From assembly GCA_963969395.1 (NCBI GenBank), contig OZ017797.1:26846001-26910000 (forward strand): a stretch of 64,000 nucleotides of DNA. Reading direction: 5' to 3'. Every line of letters starts with the position of its first letter. The stretch's first letter is position 1. The notes beneath the pieces are model-generated. The model was not told the origin of the DNA. It worked only from the letters and a program-made list of their open reading frames with translations, and searched no databases. The translations under genes were made by a program, and so were the position numbers. The stretch is from Pseudoscleropodium purum. Taxonomy: Eukaryota > Streptophyta > Bryopsida > Hypnales > Brachytheciaceae. This document shows, piece after piece, positions 11,280-23,551 of this stretch.

Positions 11280-13250
11280 TGTTGCTGGGGAATGGAGACT
11301 GGGAATGGACAAAGTTGTCGCTTTGAGAGGTGGACGAGATGTCATAGAGATTGCGTAGCCTTTGGAAGGCTTTTCGGTTTGCTGAATTGTTGAAAAGGAA
11401 TGTCTGCCGTTTGCAATAGCCTGTGCAATTGTGAAACAGGTGTTGATTGTGATGCAATTATGCATACCTTATATTTCCCATTAAACTATATTCCTCCAAC
11501 ATTTCAGTCTTGAAATGTTGGATAGGTCTAGGTAGGGACGTGATTGGGAAGAGGGTCCAAGAAGATGGGTATGTAGAACAAAATTACTTCTTTATATAGT
11601 CGATTTTAATGAATCTATCATTTGGTAGACTTGTGTAACCCTCAAAGGACATTGCGGGTGTTTATTGCCCAATGAATGATAAATGATTCTTTTATGTAGG
11701 ATAGAAGTGCAACTATTTATCTTTAGAATTTTGTGTATATAGTAGTTTGATTTCCAATGAATGCTTATTTCTTTTTAAAGTTAACTAATGATAATAAATA
11801 TTTCATTAAAATGGCCCCATTTTCCCACCACTTTTTCATTAATTTTCTAAAACTAGTATAGATTTGAGACCCTGAAACCTTGAAATCTAGAATAGGTATA
11901 CAGTTCAAACTACACATTCTAAACCTAAAATTGCCAAATTTGCGGAATACCGCCATTTTTAATGAAATATTTGTTTAATTCACATTGAATGAAAAGGAAT
12001 GTCTTACAAAGTCACCACCCCATCCTTTGTGGATTAATATTTGATTCATTCTTTATTTTTAAATTCCCAATGTTTCTCTTTGTTCCAAACAAACACCAAA
12101 TTTTTTTCTAACATGCCAAAAAAGTCAAGAAAAAAAATTACCAAGAACTCACAAGGAAGCTTTGTTGTAATGTGATACAATAAGAATGCAAAATCACTTT
12201 GTGGATGAATGAAATTGTAATATTGGATGGATGAATATAGATGAAAATTGGCTTTGAAGATGGATGAAAATAAAATATTGGATGGATGGAATTGCAATCT
12301 TGGATGGATTATTATGGGTGAAAAAATTCTTGGGCAGAGAGCCCCGTGGTGGCCCGAATGGCACTGATTGGCAAGTCGAAGAAGGCCGTGGCCGTGGTTT
12401 GGGTTCCAGGGTCTCGGTGGGGGAAGCCTCCTTGCAGCCCAAGTTCTGGGCGAAATGGATCACACCTGCATAGACACCGACAGACATACACGAAGTGAGT
12501 CATTCATTTCTCCTTAGCTTATTCATTATTTGGTAGTTGTATGGTAGGGTGCAATTGCTGCTATAGTGGCCATGCAATGCACTATATAGTATATAAAGAT
12601 ACAAGCCAACTACAAAATGGAAAGCATAAGTGGGGGAATTAATGATTGACCTTGATTTAGAAGTCTCACTCGTGCAAAATCCCTGTTCAACCAAAATTGG
12701 GAGGTTGAAACAACAAGTGGAAGGTTTGAGTAATTACACTTCAACAAAGGGTTTGCACTTACGAATCATACTGAAGAAAATCTCTAGTCCAACAGGGGAG
12801 ACGCAACACTAGCTGCGCACTATGTCTTCACCTGCAGTGTTAAGTTAATTCATTTCTCCACTAATGCCTTACAGGTCATTACCCTGTTGTGTGATTCTAC
12901 ATGGTGTTCTACAGGGTATGGAATTTGGTCGATGAAGTCCTAAGCTCCTAATAATCTGAAGCAAAGAGTATCCGACTAAATTTATACAAACCCAGAGGCC
13001 AATGGAGATGACTCCAATTAGGGGTCCTTTTCAATTCGTCGTGCAGTGGGGCAAATTCGAGTACCTTGAGGAATGATGACAGTTTGGCCTTTCGTGACGT
13101 TTCTTTCGCGAACCCAAACAACAGCTTGCCTGTTCAATAAACCACAACATACATCATGACATGTGTTCCAATTCAATCAGCAATTCAGCACAAATTAAAG
13201 CCATCTGTACAAATCACAGCCATCTGAACCTGGAGCACCTGAAACTCAAT
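11280..13250. other. Intergenic, GGAT-rich stretch and one GC-rich island
   Basis: Mostly AT-rich spacer. At about 12195-12315 the words GGATGGATGAAT and TTGGATGGATGGA recur irregularly as a degenerate minisatellite. At about 12340-12480 a GC-rich island has open frames on both strands; on the minus strand a 63-residue frame ends FFHP. No family is recognised, and it may be an exon fragment of a lost gene. Confidence 0.4.
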
Positions 13251-13365
13251 TCAACGTCTAGCTAATACCGCCTTGGGATCCAGCATATTCTGAAGCCAGA
13301 ATCGGCAGCTGCACCGCAAGAGGTCGCAAATCCCGTACTTGCAAGCAAAAGAGGACGGCCTACCT

Positions 13366-13704
13366 TCAGTCAAATGAGATTTGGGTGACTCGTGGGTGAT
13401 TGCGAGGCTGATTGATTGCACAAGGCACAACGGTAACCAGGTTCTGCGAGGCACCATCACCAAGTAGAGTGGCCAGCGCAGCGATGAAGTCCACGAACAT
13501 GGGTCGGATTTTCCAGAACGGCGTCTTCTCACTTCTCTTCTCGAACTGGAACACGAAGTCATCGGCGTCGAAGTCCTGCCGTTGCTCCAGCTCCGTCATG
13601 AAGTCCAGGTCGCTCATGTCATCAGCCATGGCACCAGAGACGGAGCAACCAACGATCACGGCAGCAGCTAGGAACAACAACGAAGCTCTAATGGCAGCAG
13701 CCAT
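13366..13704 (-). CDS. Putative small secreted protein, 112 residues
   Basis: I do not recognise a family. The chosen ATG (13704) starts a textbook signal peptide: short basic N-region, hydrophobic core SLLFLAAAVIVG, small residues before a likely cut after SGAMA (about residue 27). An in-frame ATG 16 codons earlier (13752) would bury that signal, so I preferred the later one. The mature part is acidic at first (DDMSDLDFMTELEQRQDFDA), has a basic pair in EKRSEK, and a moderately hydrophobic stretch MFVDFIAALATLL. The C-terminus could be altered by an unseen intron because an alternative frame stays open to 13251. GC content is higher than the flanks. A secreted or cell-wall role is only inferred from the leader. 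Confidence 0.5.
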   Translation of the reverse strand: MAAAIRASLLFLAAAVIVGCSVSGAMADDMSDLDFMTELEQRQDFDADDFVFQFEKRSEKTPFWKIRPMFVDFIAALATLLGDGASQNLVTVVPCAINQPRNHPRVTQISFD

Positions 13705-14267
13705 TGGGACCGCTTTCGAACCAGATGGACTCACAACAATTGGGAATCTCACAGCAATTGGATACTCACGAATTAAGCACAGACACGATATAATTCGCTC
13801 AGTAATGCCTTCAATTTGTCCACTCCTCTACTGCAGTTGGTAACCGAATTAACGGGAAAATTACAAATGCGGGAATTCCACTTCCAAACGTTGTGTAGCA
13901 TAGCTGCAAACAAGACCTCATTAGACAAAAGAATCAATTGGCAAAAGAATGTAGCACAGTCCCCTTCTGAAAGCTTTGCTCAAACAATAGACTTAAATAT
14001 CAAGATGAAACACAAATTGGCCAGCCATTTAATTGATTCCACATGAGCAGGCTGGAGACTCATTAGTTAAGTCGGTAGCACAATCAGAAGTCCTCAACTA
14101 CCTTTGAGTTTCAAAATTTCATCGATCCCCGAATCGATCGATAAGATATCCCTTCAAGAGACATAACCTATACAATCCAAAAAACAATCTTCTCCACCGC
14201 GAGCACCTATAGACAGCTAGCCTTCCAGAGATGGATCGATCAAAATGCACGTACACTCGATCGATCA

Positions 14268-14729
14268 CTATTTAGCAGGCAACCGCGCCAGCAAGTGCAA
14301 TGTCGCTTCATTCTGCACCCCGTACTCCATCAGCAAACGCACATCCTCCAACTCCTTCCCAGCATAAATCAGCCTTTGCGCGTTGGGCCCGATCATATGC
14401 CTCTCCTGGATCACCTTCTTCACGTCCAACACTGTGTCCCTCCCCAAATCCACGTCTATCTTCAGCGTCTTCCCACTCGAATTCTTCACGAACACATGCG
14501 CCCTCCCTCGCAAGCGCAGCACCAAGTGCAAAGTGGTGTCACTCTGCACGTGGTAGTCGGCGAGAGTGCGACTGTCTTCCATCTGCTTCCCCGAGTAGAT
14601 GAGACCTTGGAGTTCAAGTGGGATGTCTTCACGGAATCGCACTTTCGCCTTGACACTTTCCACTGTGTTGCTGCTCTCGACTTCGAGGGTGAGAGATTTC
14701 CCATTCAACGTCTTCAAAAAGATTTGCAT
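14268..14729 (-). CDS. Second two-domain ubiquitin-like protein, 153 residues
   Basis: A single-exon paralogue of the gene at 9491, on the opposite strand. Residues 1-76 form a ubiquitin-like domain ([19 protein letters not shown]). K6, K11, K27, K29 and K48 equivalents are kept but the K63 position is S, and I44 is kept in GLIYSGKQ. The domain ends RLRGR where ubiquitin has RLRGG, and the second domain (77-153) follows at once with no Gly-rich linker. The C-terminus is RLPAK, with no Gly-Gly. Known deubiquitinases need Gly-Gly, so cleavage between domains or conjugation through the tail is unlikely (inference). An alternative ATG five codons upstream exists, but the leader matches the first gene up to the MQIF start. 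The 5' flank is homologous to the first gene, showing duplication of gene plus leader, here inverted and about 4.2 kb away. Confidence 0.85.
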   Translation of the reverse strand: MQIFLKTLNGKSLTLEVESSNTVESVKAKVRFREDIPLELQGLIYSGKQMEDSRTLADYHVQSDTTLHLVLRLRGRAHVFVKNSSGKTLKIDVDLGRDTVLDVKKVIQERHMIGPNAQRLIYAGKELEDVRLLMEYGVQNEATLHLLARLPAK

Positions 14730-14799
14730 CTTGCCGAAATGCAATACTACAGGATTATGTCTGAATTGGGGATTGAAATGGAAGCGAACAAGTCAATCT

Positions 14800-16700
14800 C
14801 CTACCTTATAAAACCAACAAAGAAGAAATTTAAAACTAAATGATAAGAAACAAATACCAATCTAAGGTATCTCCAAACCCTACCTAGCTTGCACCAGGAG
14901 CCGAATTAACTGCCGAGCCAATATCTTGGTTGATACCTACATGAACCAGAAAAAAAGCACTACAATTCTCAATTGCAACTGAACCGGAAGTGGGACAAGT
15001 TACCATCCAGTATCTCAATGTGCCCAATAACCAACTTGAAATGGCAAGAGAGACAAACACATCTGAACAGCTAGACAGCAAAGAATAATGACTTGGATTA
15101 GTATATATAAACAAAACCTAGAAGGAAAAAGTAATTACTGACAGGACGATATTAGTGTCTCTTTTAATCATTAACATACTGTCCCCAAGAGTGATTTTGG
15201 TAAGAGAGGTTAGTACAGAAGCTAGCATCAGGTTCTAATGGTTTCCGTTTCCTGGACTATACATGTAGAACAATACCAGATCCAGCAAGCTACATTTCTT
15301 CTATTCTTTCAGGTTTTCGCATCCACAGACCTACATGAAGAGGTATTTCGCTATTCATCCTCGAAATTGCTGTATTCGTAACATTAATGACACTCTGTTA
15401 CAATATCAGGCGGTAATAATACAAACTTTCCGGTGCTGATTTTAGACATGCTAATTAGGTTCATGTTTAAGGTATAATTTGTGGATCTCACGCTACCCTT
15501 ACATTCGGTGAACATCCATTTCAATCCATACAAGCAATGAGTACAACCAGACAAAAAACTCACATACTGCTAGGTATGGCTTAGGGTGCTGCCTAACATC
15601 CCATTCTGATTTTCGTTAAAAACATTGCACAGCATTCGTACTCCAAGCAGTTGGACAGTTTACTTCGAATTGTGCCAGAAATACAGAACAAGGGTTACAA
15701 GGCAAAATCACCTGCAGACGTTGACAGGTAAGCAGTTTCATTCAAGGACTTCAATTTTTCAGATACAAGTTCTTTCTGGATTGCATTACTTCAACAGAAA
15801 TTACAACAGTGTCGTGCAAGTTTCAACTGCTAAAATTATCAATCCATGCTACGTCGGTTTTGTGCATATAGAACGCAGGACGGTGCCATTCACTACGAAC
15901 TTCACCCGCTGAATTAGACCCCGGACCCTCACCAATCGACCTACAAGAGTGGATATTACAATCCGCTGTGAAGACCATTTCTGGGTGTTTCATTGCGACA
16001 GACATTTTTGATCGACATTGCAAAGATTCAACCTGGGTTTACGGTTTACGGCTGGGAAGCATACCTTTCACGAATTGCAATCATAAGGGTAACTCTGAAA
16101 CCATCCGTTGATGAATTATCTGCCTTCACTGACAAATTAGTATCCTGAGATCGAACGACTCCTGCAAGAACTAGCGTGAGAATCGAATCAGGAGGGAAAT
16201 TGCGATACACAATTCCATACCCGCAAAGTATGCTAAAATGTGTTTGCTTATGTGTAATCAGATCGACGAAGAAGTAACTTGAAAAATACGAATTCATACA
16301 ACCAGAAACGTACAGTAGGTTCATCCTAAAAACCTAAATCCATATCTGTCACAGCTTGTGGCCTGAAATTACAAAAATAGGGCACGCACCTGATTGACGA
16401 GCAGCCGGCGCGAGATCGAGGAAGACCGTGAGCGCTTTCCGACCAAGGTTTAGGGGCAGTCTTAATTCGTCACCAAGGTGTAGGGTGCGTGCTTAAAAAG
16501 AAGGGAGAGCAGAGACTGTACAAGAGTGAGGCAGGTTGGACCAGACACTAAACGTAACTGCAGCGACATTGCGCAACCAAACTAAACTGTACGTAATCCA
16601 GCAAATTGAAACAAACATGCAGCCTGATTCAGTTACTCCGCCCGCATTCATCTGATTTTTCTATGAAGCAATTATTATATCTGAATCCACTCCATCTTGA
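14800..16700. other. Intergenic, no gene seen
   Basis: Composition is near that of the gene islands, but no frame longer than about 95 residues and no recognisable family. It may contain the promoter of the minus-strand ubiquitin-like gene near its left end. Confidence 0.45.
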
Positions 16701-16739
16701 GGGAGAAGACATTCAAGGACAAAACGGATTTGCAATCAA

Positions 16740-16866
16740 GTGCACAACACAACCCTCACAGATCGATCTTCAAGTGCACAGCACAACCTTCACAGTTCAC
16801 AACACAACCTTCACAACACAACCTTCACAGTTTACAACACAACCTTCACAACACAACCTTCATGTT
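16740..16866. repeat. Minisatellite with CACAACACAACCTTCACA core
   Basis: The words CACAACCTTCACAGTT and ACACAACCTTCACAAC alternate about six times, with some units diverged at the left end (ACACAACCCTCACAGATCG). The unit is about 13-21 bp with variable length. The six-frame translations are low-complexity and not credible protein. Confidence 0.85.
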
Positions 16867-16999
16867 CTTCAGGTGGCTCTGATAAGGGCAGTGAGGAAAC
16901 AGTGAAGGTGAATTGAGAAGAGCCATCTCACCATGCAGGACGCTAAACCCGTCCCATGAAGTGGGTCCTGCACTTCTCCAAGGTGAATTTTGTGTTCCG

Positions 17000-19900
17000 C
17001 AAAGTAATTGTCAAAAAAAAGTCCCCTATTTTGTGCCATGATAATTCTATGTTCTTCACCTCTTTCAGTGAGCTAATTTGGGAGCTCTAATTGCAAATAT
17101 GTATTAGATAACTGATGAGCCACGCTAGTGGTGAATAGGTTATCATACATAACTGGTAAGTTGTACATTTTTCAATCACAATCTTTAATCTTCGTGATCC
17201 AAGAGTGTAGGAAGCACGTTGAAAAGAAAGAAGGTTATGAGTTGCAACTTGTAATGGCAATGTGATGGGTTGCCAATGGGATGGTGCCACATTAGCGTTG
17301 AAAAGTCAATAACCAGTTACGCATTCAAAATTTGCAAATTTTTTCATGTGTGGCAAATAAAAAAATTCTTGCATTTTTCTCAAAAGTAGTTTTATCATAG
17401 AGGTCTCACTTCAAAGGATGAGTTTAGCGTCTTGCTCTCAACAAACTAGATTTCCAAAGGCAATTTGTATGGAAATTGGTGCCAAGTTTTGTATTAACAA
17501 CTACTATACTTTTGGTACAATATTGAGTAAACACTAAACAATGAATTTTTCAAAGAAACGTCATTGAAAGTGTATGGTCGGTAATCTCAAATCACCACTT
17601 TTTGTTACTGTACCTACTTATCATTTTTAGATTGTTCAAATTTTCATATTTTCTAATTTGGAAAGTGAAAAGAAGTAATATATGTCTAAAATTTCATTTC
17701 ATTTTTTCATAATTGAAAACATCAAATTAAATTTTATACAATTTTTTTAATAAATTTCTTAGTAAAAATCATAGTGATTATAAAAATTCTTAAAATAGTA
17801 TGAAATTTTTACAAGAACTAAAAATAATAGTCACAAATATCATGATGTAATTGGTGTATTCTTTGAACTCACACAGTCACACCTAAACAAATCTAGTTGA
17901 AAAAGTTCAATAGTGGCATATTTTGGGCTTTAAAGATGCTATATTCTATATGTTTAAAAATTATAATTTTTATAATTTTGGAAAAAATGAAAATGAAGTA
18001 AGAAATAAATTATTGGAGCTACATTTTTCAAGTTACACTATAAAACATTTAAAACAAAAAACTATGTGAAAAATCAAGTTTTAACTTAAGTTTCAAAATG
18101 CCCATTTGGCTTACAATGCTCTTTAAGGAGATAATTGATTTTGCACATGTATATAAAATAAAGATGGTGGTTTAGGATTCAATGGTGCATTTGGATTTTG
18201 GAAATGCCTTTCTTATTTTTAGTTTCTAAAAGGCAATTACAACTTAGAAATGCATCCAAGTGCACTTGTGCAATATTTGGGAACAAGCCCTATTTCATAG
18301 GTATCCTAGGTATTTGTCATGTGCATAATTCATGTTTCAACCTATGTAGATTTGTTTTGTAGACTTCATATCAAGCCCAAGCAGAAGTTGGTTAGTATAT
18401 CTATACAAAATGCATGCATCAAAGTGATTTCTTGACCCCTTGTTTATTTTTTAATAAACTAAAATTTCAACATATAATTACAAGCTTTGTTAATAATGAC
18501 TAGAGGTTTCTATTGCCAAAAATTTCCAACTCAAATAACATATAAAATGACTTATAAAATAGGTTCACTTAGAAAATGAACTAAAATGGCATGTTTTTCA
18601 ACTCAAAATATTTATCAAAGATACATTTAGATGATTGTTGGATCAATACCAAAAGATACAAACATGCAAAAGAAGTCTGGCTAGTGTATATGGGCAAATT
18701 TCTATGAATTATAAATCCCTTCCTCCAAACAAGTATACTTTCAATCCTTTGATTGCATTTTTTTTGTCCATTTATGTCAGTCACTTTTTTTTTTAACAAA
18801 TGGAAGAACCATTGCATTAAAAAAAAACAATACATAATAGCAAAGGCAAAGGCTAGACAATGAAGAGAATTGAGCATAGACTAAAAATGAACTTAAACAA
18901 AGCTATATGAACAAAGAAGAACGAAGAGCACTGTTGTTCTAGACAACCTAATCAGTTTCTAAATTTTCTCTCTTGAATTATAAGGATTAATATATTAACT
19001 AATATTGATCATGTTAAATTCTTTAAGTTCTTTTTAAGATATAAATTCTCTAAAGTCAAATCCTATCTATCTGAATACAAATAATGCCATTACCAAATTC
19101 AATGATGATCTTCAAAATCATTCTTTGATTGTATTTGATTACAACTAAAAGACTCAAAGTTGTTAGTGTTTTAGTTCATTTTTTGTCTCGTTTTATTTTT
19201 TTTAATTAAAAAAGGAATCTATTATTTTAATTTCAAAATGTTTATCTGAATCCAACATTTAAAAATATATATTTTCTTGTATAACTATTATATTTGATAC
19301 AAAGCTTCATCTTTTCAATAAAAAATTCAAATTATTTTAATAAATATTTTTATTGAGATTATTATTTTTTGTTAAAAGTACCAATTCCATTGATTAAATG
19401 AGCACTCTCGAGGCAAATTGTCCAAACAATAGATTAATTTCACGCTAACTTAAGGACAATAAGAGTGATTTGACATGCACATCATAAATAAGGGAATAAA
19501 AGTGTTTGGTGCATAAATAATGGAATTAAAACATTACTAGTTTTAAGAATTCATTTTCATTAGTACTTGCATTTCAAAAAAAGATGCTAATGAATGTATT
19601 TGTTTGATCATTTGCAATAATAAACATCTTCCCTTGATTATAAATAGCAAATATTATATTTTCTCATTAATTATTTGGACATAGACAATATAAAGTATTG
19701 TTTTCTAAAAATAATTCTTAGATTTCATAAATGATTTAAAAGGTTAATTTCATTTGAAAATAATTTTCACAAAATGAGCCCTTAATCTCTAGAGGTCTAT
19801 GCATTCCAAGAGTGAATATAGGCCAAATTCTAACTTTCACTATAACCATTTTTGAAATTTGATTTAGACTAAGAAAATGAAGCTTAGCAAGATGTCTTTC

Positions 19901-22010
19901 TATTTTATTTTAGAATTTTGAAAAAAATTCAAACTCAAAAAAATATTGCAATTGCGAGCTCTATATGTTACAATCCAAGTAAAAAGAATATTGTGTGAGT
20001 TAATTCATATTTTCATCTTTTAAAAAACTTTTAAAACTGAAAATACAACATTTTATTTTTTTGTTCTAACCTTCATTTATGATCAAATTCTGAGATTATT
20101 CTAATACATATAATAAATGGTATAAATATATTTCTACTTTGTATCTTCAAAAGCACAATAATTTTATTTTTCCATTAGTATTTTTGAAAAAAAAACCATT
20201 AATAGATAAAACATTTTCAATTATATTATAATGCCAATTTTTTGTATCTTAACTTTCACACAATTCTTTGTACTTCTTTAAAACATTTCAAATTTATTTG
20301 ATTGTTTGCACTACAACCTTTTTATATATATCTTTTTGTTTTTTTGCTACAAAAATTATAAAAATGACAATCTTTCATGAAACAAATTGAGATTCTTCAC
20401 AACAATAGGCAAATATACATATTATATAATAAAAATACATGATTAATATTTGACTATAATTTAATTGGCTAAATCTAACTCAAACATGACATTTGACCAT
20501 TTTGCAATGGACCGGTTCTTTAGTGGTTAATGGGTAAGTCACATTTAGTATATAATTAAATAACTAAAACTTCTAGAAACATAGAAGTATTGTATTTAGA
20601 AATGTAATGCATTCAAGATACCTCTAATATAGTAGTATTTTTTAACACAAAAACTTAGTTGTAATAGAGTATCATGAAAGCGTTAAAAGTCACCTTCTCT
20701 TTGGTGTCTAGGTTGTTTCTAATCTTAAATTACATTTGAATATTTATTCAACTTATATTTTTTGGGATTAACAATTGGGCATAATTGCATACAACAATCC
20801 TAGTGTGTGAGCATGTGAGCTTTACACATATATACTTGAAGGTGATTATATCATAAGCATCTATAATACAGGTTTTTATAATATAGATACTTGTAGGCTT
20901 CTAGGCTCATATTCCTAGACTTAGATAATAGTAACACTTTCATTGCATATAATGTAATTGCATTGGATTGTTTTCTTCCTAAATGAAATTCTATATCCCA
21001 CCTTTAGAAATGAAGAGCATCCCCTCTAAAATTACTCCACTTTGGGTGCTAATTTAGGTTTGAGCTCCATATATTTTAGATACACGTCTTCTACTAAGAA
21101 ATTGTGATCATTAGGGAATGTGTCTTGAAAATCATGTTGTATGAATGAAGCAAATATTGCATATTATAAAAAAATATTGAGAAGTACTCTAATTGAGAAA
21201 ATATTAGATGTAGAGAAAATTTGTCATAAGTGTTTATGAACTACTATGTGATGTGTGTATTTGACAACTCAATTATTATACACCATATTTCTAAAGAATG
21301 ATGGATTTTCCTTTGTAAAATACAAAGGAAACACTAGTATTAATAAATAAATAAAACAAGTATATTGTACATGTGTATATGAAACTCATTGTATTAAGAG
21401 AATTTTTATTGATTTTTAGAGTCCATGGCCATTTAGAACATATTGTGATCTATAAAACATCATACAAAGAACATCCATTACAAGGATCTTAGGGTCAAGA
21501 TCAAGGTATGAAAAATAAGAAATATAAAGATCGACAATATGATTATGAGCATATTTTTGGAAAAATAACATTATTTAGCTTTGAAATATTTGAAATATTT
21601 TACTTTGTACTAAAAATTGAATAATTATAGACTTCTATAGTGCAACTTACTTTTGTGATCATCTTGTTGGCAAAACACAATCATTTATCTTCTCTATATC
21701 CTCTTCATTCCTAAGAAGGCGAACATAATCAATTCCTTTCCTAGAACCAAGTTTATTTTATATTGTTTGTTGGTTTCTTTCTTATAATAAGTTGACAACA
21801 TAGATACTCAAAGCAATCACTTGTGTGCAAGCATGTATTTTGAGAGATCAAAAAATCCTAATTACAATCAAATTAGTATTGATTGTATATACAAACCCTA
21901 ATTACATTTGAACTTCACACTCAATTAGATCCCATTTCCAAACAAATATATTTCTACAATAATTTTCAACAATGTAGTAGTCATTGTGATGACTAAAGGT
22001 CAAAGTGTAC
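17000..22010. other. AT-rich block without genes
   Basis: About 5 kb of very AT-rich sequence with no open frame of interest. A palindromic stretch near 20795-20930 (GTGTGTGAGCATGTGAGC at its left) resembles one at 54236-54440 and may be a decayed MITE. Otherwise I see nothing interpretable. Confidence 0.5.
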
Positions 22011-22014
22011 TTAA

Positions 22015-23551
22015 CCCCTAAAGGACCAACATGCATTTTTTTGGCTACAAAGCAATTTTTGGCAAGTATGTGAGACTAGAAATTTCCAAATTTTTTTACC
22101 CCAAATTTTAATAGAAGGTGGGGACAAGGATTATCTTTAATATGCACTAAATTTCATAATATTTGAAAATGTGAGTCAAAAGTTATGGCTAATATGGTTT
22201 TTTTTTTCCATAAATGGTTAGTTTGGGCAAATTTTTAAAAATCACTTTTTTCATAAAAAAAATTTGTAATTGGTTTTCTAGAGTTATACATAAATGGAAA
22301 GCTTTGAATCATTCTATTTTTATTAATGAGTCAAAAGTTATGAAGATTTTTTGTTTGTGGGCACTTATAGATTCTCTACTCTAAAATAAACTTTGAAGTC
22401 CTTTATCTTACTCAATTTTTAATATCTTTGGAAAAAAATAAAATGATAGGATGTAGATTGTTTATTACAACATTGCAACTATTGGATTGACATTTTTCAA
22501 TTCTATAATTAAACTCTTAACAATTTAGTATTTTAAGTGATTCTCTACTATTGTCTTCTTCTTCTAGTGACTAGAAATTTTTGGTGATACATCACTTTGG
22601 CTTGCTACTATGATAGAGGCACCCACTCTTAATCTTTACCCATAGTCAACCTGTAGAGTATTTTGTTTTCAACCATAATTGAAAAGCTGGGAATGGTTTT
22701 TTTCAAGGTTAGGGCCTATAAGGTTATGATGCATGTCCCCAAAGTAGTGGGCAAGAAATTAAGAAGTAGTGAATAAGGAAACAATTTTAGGATGATTGAA
22801 ATTGGGAAAGTCTAGAGATTGGCAATGGGTCATAAGTACTTTTTGGCTCCCAAAATTCAGTAATAATTTCAATTTTTGAAAATGAAATTATGAAAATTTT
22901 GCAATCTTCATATTTCCTATCTCCCTACATGCTTAAAATTTCTTGTAGCTCAAACTACTCATGATCTACGGTAGCTAATCCATTTCCAACCACTTAAGCA
23001 ATTACGGACATGTGGAGTGCAAATTTTTTGAGTGCAAAATTTTTTCCTTTAATAGAAATAGAATTTGGAAGGATTGCATAATTTTCCAGAATTTTTTAAC
23101 TCAAAATCTAATTATTATGAATTTTTTAGCCGAACTGTATTATATAACCTATACTAGTTATAGAGACTTTTCTATTTCCAACCTAAAGTTGTACAATTCC
23201 AAATGATCTGAAAAATTTTCAAGCATGTGGCCAACTTGTCTAGGAAAAAGAATCCGAAAAAGCACCACCATTTTCAACTTTTTTTTCATAGAAAAGTGAG
23301 CTTGTGAAGTGCAGCTACCCTATTTTTCGCAAGGCCGAAAAACTTGATTTCAATGAATTTGAATGCCTATATCTTGCAATCTACGTGGTAAAAATTTCAG
23401 AAATTTTTACCATATATTTTCAAGTTAGAATACTACAAGATCCTATGGTTACATGTATCAATTTTATTTTATTTCAAAAATTTTGTACTTGTACTAAAAC
23501 TAGCAATTTTCAAGTATTTTTGGTGGAAATATAGTTATAGAACTTTAGGGG
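22015..23551. mobile_element. TTAA-flanked element, copy 1, about 1.5 kb, non-autonomous
   Basis: The left end is TTAA followed by CCCCTAAAGGACCAACATG. The right end is CTTTAGGGG followed by TTAA. The shared terminal inverted repeat is CCCCTAAA. The interior matches the copies at 53088 and 61450 over hundreds of bases: AATCACTTTTTT, GGAAAGCTTTGAATCATTC, AAAGTTATGAAGA, TTTATTACAACATTGCAAC, GACATTTTTCAATTC, then CATGTGGCCAACTTG and ACTACAAGATCCTAT. There is no transposase frame. An exact TTAA target duplication with C-run ends is the known signature of the piggyBac superfamily; assignment without a transposase is inference. Confidence 0.65.

Noticed and set aside
13412..13843. 143-residue plus-strand frame
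   Set aside because: Antisense to the small secreted protein candidate; no start context or family, and Ser-rich composition typical of shadows.
14295..14843. 182-residue plus-strand frame over the second ubiquitin-like gene
   Set aside because: It is the antisense shadow of the minus-strand gene; the ubiquitin-like product is unmistakable on the minus strand.
16606..16905. 99-residue plus-strand frame
   Set aside because: Half of it is the minisatellite translated; low complexity and also open in another frame.
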